15,242 nt of DNA, from contig NZ_CALBWL010000041.1 in NCBI RefSeq assembly GCF_937973075.1, forward strand, positions 1 to 15,242. The letters run 5' to 3'. The notes under the pieces were generated by a model, which saw only the letters and a program-made list of their open reading frames with translations, was not told the origin of the DNA and made no database searches. This document shows positions 5,602 through 13,553 of this stretch, piece by piece (position 1 is the first letter of the stretch; each line of letters begins with the position of its first letter). The stretch comes from an uncultured Campylobacter sp. GTDB taxonomy: Bacteria > Campylobacterota > Campylobacteria > Campylobacterales > Campylobacteraceae. Made by a program: the position numbers and the translations under genes.

Positions 5602-8385
5602 ATGGATAGACGAGACTTTATAAAAAGCTCTGCAGCAGCGGCTGCCTGTAGCGTTGCGGGCATCAGTTTACCTAGCAGTCTTAGTGCTGCGGACGAAGCT
5701 GAAAAAGGCTGGCGCTGGGACAAGGCGGCCTGTCGCTTCTGCGGCACCGGCTGCGGCATCATGGTAGCCACCAAAGACGGCAAGATCGTAGCGGTCAAAG
5801 GCGATCCGTTGGCGCCCGTAAATCGCGGTCTAAACTGCATCAAAGGCTATTTCAACGCCAAGATCATGTACGGCGCCGATCGCATTACCAAGCCTCTTTT
5901 GCGCGTAAATTCCAAGGGCGAATTCGACAAAAAGGGAAAATTTATCGAGATCAGCTGGCAAAGAGCGTTCGACGAAATGGAGAAGCATTTTAGGCGAGCC
6001 TATAACGAAGGCGGTCCCGAGGGCTTTGCCGTACTTGGCAGCGGTCAATACACGATCCCGGAAGGCTACGCCGCAGCAAAGCTAGTAAAGGCGGGCTTTC
6101 GCTCTAATAATCTCGATCCCAATGCTCGCCAGTGTATGGCTAGCGCCGTCGTAGGCTTTATGCAAACCTTCGGTATTGACGAGCCTGCGGGCGTTTTCGA
6201 CGATATCGAGCTAACTGATACCATCATCGCTTGGGGTGCAAATATGGCTGAGATGCACCCGATTCTTTGGTCTCGCGTCTCCGACCATAAGCTTCGCAAC
6301 CCGGACCGCGTAAAAGTTATAAATCTCTCGACCTACTCTAGCCGCACTTCAAATATCGCCGATATCGAAATTATATTCCGTCCGAATACCGATTTGGCGA
6401 TATGGAACTACATAGCAAGGGAGATCGTCTACAATCACCCGGATATGATAGATGAGAAATTTATTAAAGAGCACTGCGTATTCGCTACCGGTCCAGTAGA
6501 TATCGGCTACGGCCTACGAGAAGATATAAATCATAAAAAATACCGCAAAACCGAGCTTGATACAGCAGCTAAGCAAAAATCCAAAATTTTAAGCAAATCC
6601 GAGGGCGTTACCTTAGCATATCTGGGTATGAAAGAGGGTGACGTACTCGAAAACAAACACTCTGACAAATCGGATGCTCACTGGCTCATAAGCTTCGAAG
6701 AATTTAAAAAAGCGCTGGAACCTTACACGCTAGAATTTGTAGCGCCTTTGGCCAAGGGTGACGAAAGTGAGGATTTAGAGGCATTTAAGACCAAGCTAAA
6801 GCAGCTCGCAGATTATTACATCGAAAAGGACCGCAAAGTAGTAAGCTTTTGGACGATGGGTTTTAATCAGCACTCAAGGGGAACTTGGGTCAATGAGCAA
6901 AGCTACATGGTGCATTTCCTTCTCGGCAAACAAGCCAAGCCCGGCTGCGGAGCGTTTTCGCTTACCGGTCAGCCTAGCGCTTGCGGCACGGCTAGAGAGG
7001 TGGGCACGTTTTCTCACCGCCTACCTGCCGATATGGTCGTGGCAAATCCAGCACACAGAAAGGTTTCCGAAAAAATTTGGAAGCTTCCCGAGGGTACGAT
7101 AAATCCAAAACCGGGTGCGCACTACGTGCAGGCTCTGCGCAATCTCGAAGACGGCAAGATAAAATGGATATGGGTACAGGTCAACAACCCGTGGCAGCAG
7201 ATCGCCAACGCAAACCACTGGATCGCCGCGGCGCGCGAGATGGATAACTTCATCGTAGTAAGCGAGCCATATCCGGGACTAAGCGCGAAGGTAGCCGATT
7301 TAATCCTACCAACCGCGATGATCTACGAAAAATGGGGCGCATACGGCAATGCCGAGCGCAGAACTCAGTGGTGGAGACAGCAGGTCCTTCCTGTGGGCGA
7401 CGCGATGAGCGATACATGGCAGATGCTAGAGTTTTCCAAGCGCTTCAAACTCAAGGATTTCTGGGGCGAGGTTAAAGTAAATGATAAGCTTACGCTTCCA
7501 AACGTTTTAGATAAAATTTCAGAATTCGGCTATACGCCAGAGACTACACTATTTGAAGTGCTCTTTGCAAACAAAGACGCTCAGGCTTTCGCTGCAAAGG
7601 ATCCGATTATGGCAAGCTTCGATAACTCCGAAGTAAACGGCGACTCTCGCGGCGTCATCGGCAGTGACGGCAAAGAATTTAAAGGATATGGCTTTTTCAT
7701 CCAAAAATATCTCTGGGAGGAATACCGTAAATTCGGCACCGGTCACGGACACGACCTGGCCGATTTCGATACATATCACCGAGTGCGCGGTCTTAGATGG
7801 CCGGTCGTAGACGGCAAAGAGACACTTTGGCGCTTTAACGCTCAATACGATCCTTATGCTAAAAAAGCGGCTCCGGATAGCGACTTCGCCTTCTATGGCA
7901 ACGCCAAAGCGGCGCTTCCTAGCGGCGATCTGAAATCCGTTACTTCAGGCGAAGAAAAAACAAGCCTTGCCAATAAAGCTAAAATTTTCTTCCGTCCATA
8001 TATGGATCCTGTAGAAGTGCCAAGCGAGGAGTATCCTTTCTGGTTATGTACGGGTCGCGTGCTAGAGCACTGGCATACGGGCACTATGACTATGCGCGTA
8101 CCGGAGCTTTATCGCGCGGTGCCTGAGGCAAGATGCTATATGAACGAAGCCGACGGCGCCAAAATCGGCGTGCAACAAAACGAGATCGTCTGGATCGAGT
8201 CGCGCCGCGGCAAGGTAAAAGCGCGCGTGGACTTCCACGGACGTAACGTTCCGCCGAAAGGGCTTATTTTTGTGCCGTTTTTTGACGAGAAGGTTTATAT
8301 CAACCGCGTCACGCTCGATCATACCTGTCCGCTTTCAAAAGAGACCGACTACAAAAAATGCGCGGTTAAAATTTACAAGGCGTAA
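5602..8385 (+). CDS. napA: NapA, periplasmic nitrate reductase catalytic subunit
   Basis: NapA reduces nitrate to nitrite in the periplasm, taking electrons from NapB. The product has 927 residues, close to the epsilonproteobacterial NapA length. The chosen ATG has GAAAGG 8 bases upstream. A TTG-type extension 18 codons longer is open, but it would bury the Tat signal. Residues 1-30 are a twin-arginine signal (DRRDFIKSS, then an Ala-rich stretch, probable cleavage after LSAA). The N-terminal 4Fe-4S ligands are C44, C47, C51 and C79. C178 in NARQCMASAVVGFM is the expected Mo ligand, a cysteine and not a selenocysteine. TGRVLEHWHTGTMTMR near the end is the typical bis-PGD binding segment. It is the first gene of the nap operon, with napG 3 bases downstream. 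NapD should bind the Tat signal during maturation. Confidence 0.98.
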   Translation: MDRRDFIKSSAAAAACSVAGISLPSSLSAADEAEKGWRWDKAACRFCGTGCGIMVATKDGKIVAVKGDPLAPVNRGLNCIKGYFNAKIMYGADRITKPLLRVNSKGEFDKKGKFIEISWQRAFDEMEKHFRRAYNEGGPEGFAVLGSGQYTIPEGYAAAKLVKAGFRSNNLDPNARQCMASAVVGFMQTFGIDEPAGVFDDIELTDTIIAWGANMAEMHPILWSRVSDHKLRNPDRVKVINLSTYSSRTSNIADIEIIFRPNTDLAIWNYIAREIVYNHPDMIDEKFIKEHCVFATGPVDIGYGLREDINHKKYRKTELDTAAKQKSKILSKSEGVTLAYLGMKEGDVLENKHSDKSDAHWLISFEEFKKALEPYTLEFVAPLAKGDESEDLEAFKTKLKQLADYYIEKDRKVVSFWTMGFNQHSRGTWVNEQSYMVHFLLGKQAKPGCGAFSLTGQPSACGTAREVGTFSHRLPADMVVANPAHRKVSEKIWKLPEGTINPKPGAHYVQALRNLEDGKIKWIWVQVNNPWQQIANANHWIAAAREMDNFIVVSEPYPGLSAKVADLILPTAMIYEKWGAYGNAERRTQWWRQQVLPVGDAMSDTWQMLEFSKRFKLKDFWGEVKVNDKLTLPNVLDKISEFGYTPETTLFEVLFANKDAQAFAAKDPIMASFDNSEVNGDSRGVIGSDGKEFKGYGFFIQKYLWEEYRKFGTGHGHDLADFDTYHRVRGLRWPVVDGKETLWRFNAQYDPYAKKAAPDSDFAFYGNAKAALPSGDLKSVTSGEEKTSLANKAKIFFRPYMDPVEVPSEEYPFWLCTGRVLEHWHTGTMTMRVPELYRAVPEARCYMNEADGAKIGVQQNEIVWIESRRGKVKARVDFHGRNVPPKGLIFVPFFDEKVYINRVTLDHTCPLSKETDYKKCAVKIYKA

Positions 8386-8388
8386 ATT

Positions 8389-9147
8389 ATGAATAGGCGT
8401 GAGGTCTTAGGTATTCTTTCTTTAGCTGCGGGCGTAAGCGTTCTGGGGCTCGGAGTCGCAAACTCCAGCGAGCACGCCAGACTCCGCCCGCCCGGAGCTA
8501 TAAGCGAGAAAGAATTTCTTAGCAAATGCCTAAGGTGCGGACTTTGTGTCGAGGCATGCCCATTTGATACGCTTAAGCTTGCGAGCTTTTGCGATCATGC
8601 TATTGCAAACGGCACGCCGTTTTTCATCCCGCGCGAAATTCCGTGCTATATGTGCGACGACATACCTTGCGTCGCAGCCTGTCCTAGCGACGCACTAGAT
8701 AAAAGCCTGGTAAGCGAAGACTCCAAGCTTAATGTGCGTCTATCGAAAATGGGCGTTGCGGTCATAGATACCGAGCATTGCATCGCTTATGCGGGTATCC
8801 AATGCGACGCTTGCGTGCGAAGCTGCCCCGTAATGGATAAGGCGCTTAGGATCGATTACCGCCACAACAACCGCACCGAAAAGCACGCCCTGCTCGTGCC
8901 CGTCGTAGATAGCGACTACTGCACGGGTTGCGGTAAGTGCGAGCATGCCTGCGTAACGAAAAAGGCGGCTATCAGCGTCGTGGAGCGCGAGTGCGTCATA
9001 GGAATTTCAAGCGATAACTACGTCAAAGGCTGGATCAAGGGCGACGACGCGAAGCTAAAGGATGCAGACACCAAAATCAAGCTCGATCCGCAAAAGAGCA
9101 AGGACTACTTAAACGAGGACGATCTAATGGAGGGGGCTAGGCAATGA
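8389..9147 (+). CDS. napG: NapG, periplasmic ferredoxin-like subunit of the NapGH quinol dehydrogenase
   Basis: The product has 252 residues. An N-terminal twin-arginine motif (NRREVLG) with a hydrophobic stretch to about residue 25 implies Tat export. Four Cys motifs predict four 4Fe-4S clusters: C47-x2-C50-x2-C53-x3-C57, a CYMC-DDIPC-VAAC motif, an atypical CIAYAGIQCDACVRSC motif, and CTGCGKCEHAC. In the known NapGH module, NapG receives electrons from the membrane protein NapH and passes them toward NapB/NapA. No NapC is present here, so this is the expected electron route. The gene starts 3 bases after the napA stop, with only AAGG as a weak ribosome site. It overlaps napH by ATGA. Confidence 0.97.
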   Translation: MNRREVLGILSLAAGVSVLGLGVANSSEHARLRPPGAISEKEFLSKCLRCGLCVEACPFDTLKLASFCDHAIANGTPFFIPREIPCYMCDDIPCVAACPSDALDKSLVSEDSKLNVRLSKMGVAVIDTEHCIAYAGIQCDACVRSCPVMDKALRIDYRHNNRTEKHALLVPVVDSDYCTGCGKCEHACVTKKAAISVVERECVIGISSDNYVKGWIKGDDAKLKDADTKIKLDPQKSKDYLNEDDLMEGARQ

Positions 9148-9953
9148 AATATACTATTTTAAGGCGTTTGAGCCAAATTTCTATTCTAGTCCTTTTTATT
9201 TTAGGAAATAATTTTGCCTTCAAAGCCGCGAGCGAAAACGGAATTTTATCCGGAATTTTAAAGGGTAATCTAAGCTCGTCGAAACTTTTCGGTACGATTA
9301 ATCTAAGCGATCCATTTGCGACGGCGCAGATGCTGTTAGCTAGCTTTTCTTTGGGCGCTACGGCGGTTGTCGGAGCGGTTATCGTAGGCGCATTTTATGC
9401 GCTTATAGCGCCGCGAGTATATTGCTCATGGATCTGCCCCATAAATTTACTGACCGATCTTGCCGCGTGGCTTCGTAAAAGACTCGGCATAACGACTAAG
9501 ATCGTTAGCGTAAACCGCAAGGCTCGCTACGTCCTAGCGGCGCTAGCGCTCATTTGCAGCGGAGCTTTCGGCTTTGCGGCGTTTGAGAGCGTAAGCTTTA
9601 TCTCGCTTTTCGCGCGCGCCGTCATATCGCTGAGTGCGAGTGCGTTTGCAATCGCGCTACTGATCGTGGTTTTTGAAATTTTTGCAGGCGATCGCACGAT
9701 CTGTTCGCGACTATGCCCGCTCGGCGGATTTTGGGCGGCACTTAGCTATTTTAGCATCATTCGCATTCGCCACGAGGTTGATAAATGCACGATGTGCGGC
9801 AAATGCAAAATGGTCTGCCCCGAAGTTCAGGTACTTAAGATGGTCGGGCGCGAAAACGGGCGCGTTAGCAGCGAGTGTATCAGCTGCGGGCGCTGCATCG
9901 ACGTATGCGACGACGATGCGTTAAATTTTAGTATATTAGGAGTGAAAAAATGA
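9144..9953 (+). CDS. napH: NapH, membrane quinol dehydrogenase component with two 4Fe-4S sites
   Basis: The product has 269 residues. Four hydrophobic segments are visible, at about 10-24, 68-90, 128-146 and 160-182. Two CxxxCP motifs follow membrane segments: C94-SWI-C98-P and C187-SRL-C191-P. These are characteristic of NapH, where they are thought to contribute to quinol oxidation. The C-terminal cytoplasmic part carries two ferredoxin motifs, C215-x2-C218-x2-C221-x3-C225 and C245-x2-C248-x2-C251-x3-C255. GGAGGGGG lies before the ATG, inside the end of napG (ATGA overlap), and the gene overlaps napB the same way. Translational coupling is likely. It passes menaquinol electrons to NapG. Confidence 0.97.
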   Translation: MKYTILRRLSQISILVLFILGNNFAFKAASENGILSGILKGNLSSSKLFGTINLSDPFATAQMLLASFSLGATAVVGAVIVGAFYALIAPRVYCSWICPINLLTDLAAWLRKRLGITTKIVSVNRKARYVLAALALICSGAFGFAAFESVSFISLFARAVISLSASAFAIALLIVVFEIFAGDRTICSRLCPLGGFWAALSYFSIIRIRHEVDKCTMCGKCKMVCPEVQVLKMVGRENGRVSSECISCGRCIDVCDDDALNFSILGVKK

Positions 9954-10483
9954 AAAAAATGGTTTTAGGCTTAGCTCTTGCATGCTGTGCGGCGCTATTT
10001 GCCGCGGACAAGACGGCTTCTATAGACGCCGACAGCTTGGGCTTTATAAAAAGCGTGGACGAATCGGTGCAAAATAAAAACTCTCTGCCCGATTTCAAAT
10101 ATAGCGAGGACGCTCCAGGCGCCGCTTCGAAAATCGAGCGCAGCTTCGAAAACGCTCCGCCGCTCATACCGCACAGCTTAGAGGGGCTTGTGCCGATCAC
10201 AAAGGATAACAATATGTGCGTAACCTGCCATATGCCCGATGTCGCTAAGGATGTAGGCTCTACGCCGATTCCAAAAAGCCACTTGGTAGACTTCCGTACA
10301 GGCGCGGATCTAAACGGCACGCTAGCCGAGCAGCGCTTCAACTGCACGCAATGCCACGTACCGCAAGCCCAAACCAATCCGCTAGTTAAAAATAATTTCA
10401 AAGCCGATTTTAGCAGGTTTAACGACGCAAATTCCACTTCTAATCTCATAGATACGCTAAATCAAGGCGCCGAGGTTGAGTAG
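9950..10483 (+). CDS. napB: NapB, periplasmic dihaem cytochrome c subunit of nitrate reductase
   Basis: The product has 177 residues with a Sec signal peptide (MKKMVLGLALACCAALFAA, cleavage near residue 19). There are two haem c sites, C90-VT-C93-H94 and C132-TQ-C135-H136. H75 in IPHSLEGLVPI and H111 in PKSHL are the likely distal ligands, as in characterised NapB proteins. NapB passes electrons to NapA in the periplasm. Start ATG 9950-9952 has AGGAG upstream and overlaps the napH stop. It is followed by napL after 9 bases. Nothing is missing from the expected domain. Confidence 0.97.
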   Translation: MKKMVLGLALACCAALFAADKTASIDADSLGFIKSVDESVQNKNSLPDFKYSEDAPGAASKIERSFENAPPLIPHSLEGLVPITKDNNMCVTCHMPDVAKDVGSTPIPKSHLVDFRTGADLNGTLAEQRFNCTQCHVPQAQTNPLVKNNFKADFSRFNDANSTSNLIDTLNQGAEVE

Positions 10484-10492
10484 GAGCGCGCG

Positions 10493-11698
10493 ATGAAATT
10501 TTTACCACCGCTGCTACTTTGCGCCTGCTTCGTCTATGCTGGTAACGGCATCGCGGTACCTAGTGGCGCTGCAGGCATAGATGCGTCTGCGGAGATCAAA
10601 CACGCTAGCTTCATACTAGAGCTTGACGCAAATGTCGCGGTGCTAAAAAATCTAGGCGGCGAAATTTACGCAGGGCTTGACAACGGCAAGCTCTATAAAA
10701 TCACCATTAGCTCCGCGGAGAGTTCCATGCGAAATTCTGCCGCCGGGCAAAATTTCGCAGATCAAAATTCCGCCGCAAGCACAAATTCCGATGCGCCGCA
10801 GAATTCCAATGCGAAAGCAAGCGTAAATTTCGCGGGAGATTCCACCGCACATTCCGCTGCCGTAAATTCTTTAGGAAATTCCGCGAAGCAAAATTCTGCC
10901 GAAAATTCTACGGCATTAAATTCTGCCTCGAATTCCGCGTCGGGCGCAATATCTAAAACGCTAATTTTCGCCCTGCCCTCGTCCAAAAATTACCTAGACG
11001 AGCCGATGGGTGCTACCATATTCGACGTCGATAAACTAGGCGAAAAATACGCATTTTTATATAACGGCGACGCGTTTGAAAAGATGCTTGGCGTGTTTGC
11101 GGGCGGCAAGATCACGCACTACAAATTGCCGATGACGGGGATTAAAAACGTCTATTTCTACGACGAAAATACCGTGATTTTGCTAGGTCTTGGTAGCGAA
11201 ATTTTATACTTCGACCTGTCTAGCGGCAAGGTAAGCTTCGAGCAAAAGCTCACCATCGCGTCTTTGGGCGGCAGCGCCTACGACCACGCTAGCGGGACGC
11301 TACTAATCTCGTGTGAGGGCGGCATCGTGTTTTATTTCGACGCGAAAGCGAAAAAACTTATGAGCCAAAAGTCCCTGCACAAGGACGGAATCTACTCCGT
11401 GGCGCTGCTTGGCGATCGCATGATGAGCGGCTCGAACGACAAGGAAAGATCGTGTTACTACGAAAACGGCGATTTCTCTAAATTTTATAACGCCCATTTT
11501 GCAGTTTTTGCTGTGGCGCTAAGCCCCGAGCTGGGCGCTTTTACCGCTAATAACGGCGTGCGCGTAATCGATAAAGCAGGCGAGATCATCCGCAGCATCG
11601 AGCTAGATAACGATGTCATCAACTATCTGCTTTTCGAAGGAGATTATCTCGTGGGCTCGGGGTATAATAGATATATCTACTTTTGGGGGCTAAAATGA
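10493..11698 (+). CDS. napL: NapL, periplasmic beta-propeller-like accessory protein with a large low-complexity insert
   Basis: The product has 401 residues, longer than the roughly 300-residue NapL I recall from C. jejuni. A signal peptide covers residues 1-16 (cleavage near VYA). Strand-rich WD40/propeller-like repeats follow: EIYAGLDNGKLYKI near residue 57, then after the insert IFDVDKLGEKYAFLYNGD and ILYFDLSSGKVSFEQ, ending in VGSGYNRYIYFWGLK. Residues about 74-152 are an Asn/Ser/Ala-rich insert between propeller strands. NapL is epsilonproteobacterial; its role in nitrate reductase assembly is modest and not well defined. The position between napB and napD is the C. jejuni order. ATG 10493 follows GGAG. 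The TGA overlaps the napD ATG. Confidence 0.9.
   Translation: MKFLPPLLLCACFVYAGNGIAVPSGAAGIDASAEIKHASFILELDANVAVLKNLGGEIYAGLDNGKLYKITISSAESSMRNSAAGQNFADQNSAASTNSDAPQNSNAKASVNFAGDSTAHSAAVNSLGNSAKQNSAENSTALNSASNSASGAISKTLIFALPSSKNYLDEPMGATIFDVDKLGEKYAFLYNGDAFEKMLGVFAGGKITHYKLPMTGIKNVYFYDENTVILLGLGSEILYFDLSSGKVSFEQKLTIASLGGSAYDHASGTLLISCEGGIVFYFDAKAKKLMSQKSLHKDGIYSVALLGDRMMSGSNDKERSCYYENGDFSKFYNAHFAVFAVALSPELGAFTANNGVRVIDKAGEIIRSIELDNDVINYLLFEGDYLVGSGYNRYIYFWGLK
10712..10948 (+). repeat. Low-complexity N-S-A coding repeat inside napL
   Basis: Within about 235 bases, roughly a dozen imperfect copies of (A)AATTC[CT]G occur at irregular spacing. They encode Asn-Ser-Ala or Asn-Ser-Thr units. No repeat length is constant, so it is a degenerate rather than perfect tandem array. 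It stays in frame and leaves the propeller sequence intact on both sides. Confidence 0.8.
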
Positions 11699-12030
11699 AT
11701 ATTTCAAGCGTCGTGATCTATCTAGGCGCAAATGCCGACGTAGCGGCGTTTCGCAAGCAGCTGCAAAGTATCGACGGCTGCGAGTTCGTCGCGTGCGAGG
11801 ACGGTAAGGCGGTAGCCACGATTAGCGCGGAGAGCTTCGAGGACGAGATCGCCGCATTTCGCGCGATAGAGGCTATAGAGGGCGTAAGCGAGGCGATGAT
11901 GATCTACTCATACTCCGATCTGGACGCAGATATCGCCGCGGCAAACTCCGACAACGGCGAGCAGATAATGCGCGAGCTGGACGAAAAAGATCCGAGCCAG
12001 ATCAAATACGGCGGCAAGGTGCGGGTCTAA
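11695..12030 (+). CDS. napD: NapD, cytoplasmic chaperone for NapA
   Basis: The product has 111 residues. It starts MNISSVVIYL and has the small ferredoxin-like fold pattern expected of NapD: SSVVIYL, then IDGCEFVACEDGKAVATI, then FRAIEAIEGVSEAMMIYSY. In the family NapD binds the NapA twin-arginine signal and holds back export until cofactor insertion. ATG 11695-11697 overlaps the napL TGA (ATGA). A TTG 12 bases upstream is open but is not needed. The C-terminal tail (DEKDPSQIKYGGKVRV) extends past the fold. It is the last gene of the operon, and a hairpin spans its stop codon. Confidence 0.92.
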   Translation: MNISSVVIYLGANADVAAFRKQLQSIDGCEFVACEDGKAVATISAESFEDEIAAFRAIEAIEGVSEAMMIYSYSDLDADIAAANSDNGEQIMRELDEKDPSQIKYGGKVRV

Positions 12031-12056
12031 ACCGCCGCCGCAAATTTTAAAATTTT
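12009..12056 (+). terminator. Intrinsic terminator of the nap operon, overlapping the napD stop
   Basis: CGGCGGC (12009-12015) pairs perfectly with GCCGCCG (12034-12040). Inner GGT/ACC adds three pairs. The stem is followed by AAATTTTAAAATTTT. The stem begins 7 codons before the napD stop (12028-12030), so coding and termination signals share sequence. Confidence 0.65.
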
Positions 12057-12233
12057 ACCGCCAAATGTAAATTTTAAAATTTCAAATTTAACTACCAAAT
12101 TTAACTATATAATTTTAATCGCGCAAACAAGCTTGGAATTTTTACAGCAAGTCGTTTGCTGCAAGCACTGCGGATTATGGGCTCGTTAAGCTTGCATTGG
12201 ATAATATAGCGCAATCTGCCCGAAGGAGTAAGC
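12031..12233. other. Intergenic region after nap, AT-rich palindromes and promoter-like element
   Basis: No gene is seen. The 14-base palindrome AAATTTTAAAATTT occurs twice (12042-12055, 12069-12082). A hairpin CAGCAA-N5-TTGCTG lies near 12142-12158. GGATAATATA near 12199-12208 could be the -10 of the next gene. AAGCTTG recurs three times, near 12129, 12189 and 12230. Confidence 0.5.
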
Positions 12234-13187
12234 TTGCGCCTGAAATACCTTTGTATTATAGTTTTTCTGATCTGGCTTTGCATATTTATCACCTTACTGC
12301 CCACATATAGAATTTCAGCTATCTTAGAAGCGCTTGATTTTAGCGATAAAAATCTAACGCAAAGAGAGCTTGTAGAGCTAAATTTAAAAGATTACCTAAA
12401 AAAGCTTCACTATTTAGATAATTATCCGCAAATAGATTTCGGCAAGATGGCGGATATTCACTTAGACAAAAACGGCTATGAGAGAGTAAGATTTTCATGG
12501 TGTAACGGCGATAAATATCCCGATGATAGATGCGAATTTTGGAAGCTGGATAAAAGGCTAAATTTTGATTATCTAATGGATCTGGGTTCTAAAATTTGCA
12601 AAAACGGCGAACCTATAGAAAATGCCGAAGAGATTGTAGAAAACGACGAGGTTTTAAAGCTACGCCTCTTTTATCCTTGGGAGCAGGAGCATTTGATTGA
12701 CGAAGATGGAAATTTTATAGAGAATTTTATATATATGAGGTTTGGAGATGGCGCCAACCACTCATTCGACCTATTTACTGATTTTGTATTTATAAGTAAA
12801 AATGACATACAATTACCAATTATGTACGAAACAAAAACTAAAAAATTTGACATAATTACTCCAGAAAACAGATGTTATAGGTGGCTTTTAAACTCTATAT
12901 TTAGGGATGTAGTTTATCAACAAAAAAAGAGCATATACCCGTTTTGCTATAACTATAAAAAGATAATTGATGAAAATATGGATTGCGATAGAGAATATAT
13001 ATTTTCTTTCATTTCAATATACGACAAGGGGAACAATCTCGATTATAAAACGATATTTTATAATAAAAATTTATACGATTATAAACATGAGACGGACATA
13101 CTTTTTAAACAATACCAAAATTTAAAGAATCAAAAGAATAAGATAAATTTTAACTCACAAGGAGAAGGCGACGAAAGTGGGTATTGA
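12234..13187 (+). CDS. Membrane-anchored protein of unknown function, mosaic base composition
   Basis: The product has 317 residues and I do not recognise a family. The start is TTG 12234-12236, with AAGGAG (12223-12228) 5 bases ahead. Residues 4-24 form one hydrophobic anchor, followed by basic/polar text, so the bulk is probably periplasmic. The remainder is rich in Asp, Asn, Lys, Tyr and Phe. It contains scattered cysteines near residues 90-125 and in the C-terminal half, but no known catalytic motif. Base composition is about 33-40% GC at 12481-12720 and about 20-22% at 12781-13020 (hand counts on 60-base blocks), against about 52% in a sampled napG block. That suggests foreign origin or a recombinant C-terminus. 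It stands alone between nap and an opposite-strand gene. Confidence 0.75.
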   Translation: MRLKYLCIIVFLIWLCIFITLLPTYRISAILEALDFSDKNLTQRELVELNLKDYLKKLHYLDNYPQIDFGKMADIHLDKNGYERVRFSWCNGDKYPDDRCEFWKLDKRLNFDYLMDLGSKICKNGEPIENAEEIVENDEVLKLRLFYPWEQEHLIDEDGNFIENFIYMRFGDGANHSFDLFTDFVFISKNDIQLPIMYETKTKKFDIITPENRCYRWLLNSIFRDVVYQQKKSIYPFCYNYKKIIDENMDCDREYIFSFISIYDKGNNLDYKTIFYNKNLYDYKHETDILFKQYQNLKNQKNKINFNSQGEGDESGY

Positions 13188-13459
13188 GTTGCTGGGCATT
13201 GCCTGCTAGAGCTGAAGTTAAAATTCTTTCTTTTATTATCGACTACTTTAAATTTAAACTCTAATCCATAAAATTTCGCCACGCCGCGCGGTGTAGCTTA
13301 AAAATACTGCGCCGCCGCATGACGCGACCCAAAATAACCTCGCCGATACTCGCGATCTTTGCTCTAAAATTCGTCAAAGAGCGCGAGCAGCAGCTGAAAT
13401 TAAAATTTGCCTTTAAATTTAAAGCCTTTAAGCCCGCGCAAGAGCGCGAACGGACAAAA

Positions 13460-13488
13460 AGCCGCAAGGGCGTAAGAGCCGCAAGGGC
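13460..13488 (+). repeat. Short tandem direct repeat, 12 bp at a 17-bp period
   Basis: AGCCGCAAGGGC appears at 13460-13471 and 13477-13488, separated by GTAAG. It sits next to the second copy of TGCTGGGCATTGC. The meaning is unknown; a degenerate mobile or duplicated segment is possible. Confidence 0.6.
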
Positions 13489-13530
13489 ATGCTGGGCATT
13501 GCGCTTTACGGGCGACATTTTTATAAATTT

Positions 13531-13550
13531 AAAAACGCCAAGCGGCGCAA
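13531..13550 (-). terminator. Candidate terminator of the AI-2E family gene
   Basis: On the minus strand, CGCC-GCTT-GGCG (13536-13547) is followed at once by five T and an AT-rich tail. It begins a few bases after the stop codon at 13554-13556. The stem is only 4 bp plus one wobble, so it may be weak. Confidence 0.45.
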
Positions 13551-13553
13551 GCC

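Larger units (their letters stand above)
13188..13553. other. Gene-poor stretch with short direct repeats
   Basis: Two overlapping open frames here (plus 13319-13606 and minus 13261-13794) lack ribosome sites and overlap the AI-2E gene, so they were not called. Short repeats are visible. TGCTGGGCATTGC occurs at 13190-13202 and again at 13490-13502, exactly 300 bases apart. AGCCGCAAGGGC occurs at 13460-13471 and 13477-13488. The first bases hold a possible 10-codon GTG frame after AAGGAG, too short to call. Confidence 0.5.

Noticed and set aside
10652..10986. Minus-strand frames across the napL insert
   Set aside because: They are by-products of the low-complexity repeat read backward. The plus frame has a signal peptide, propeller text and operon context.
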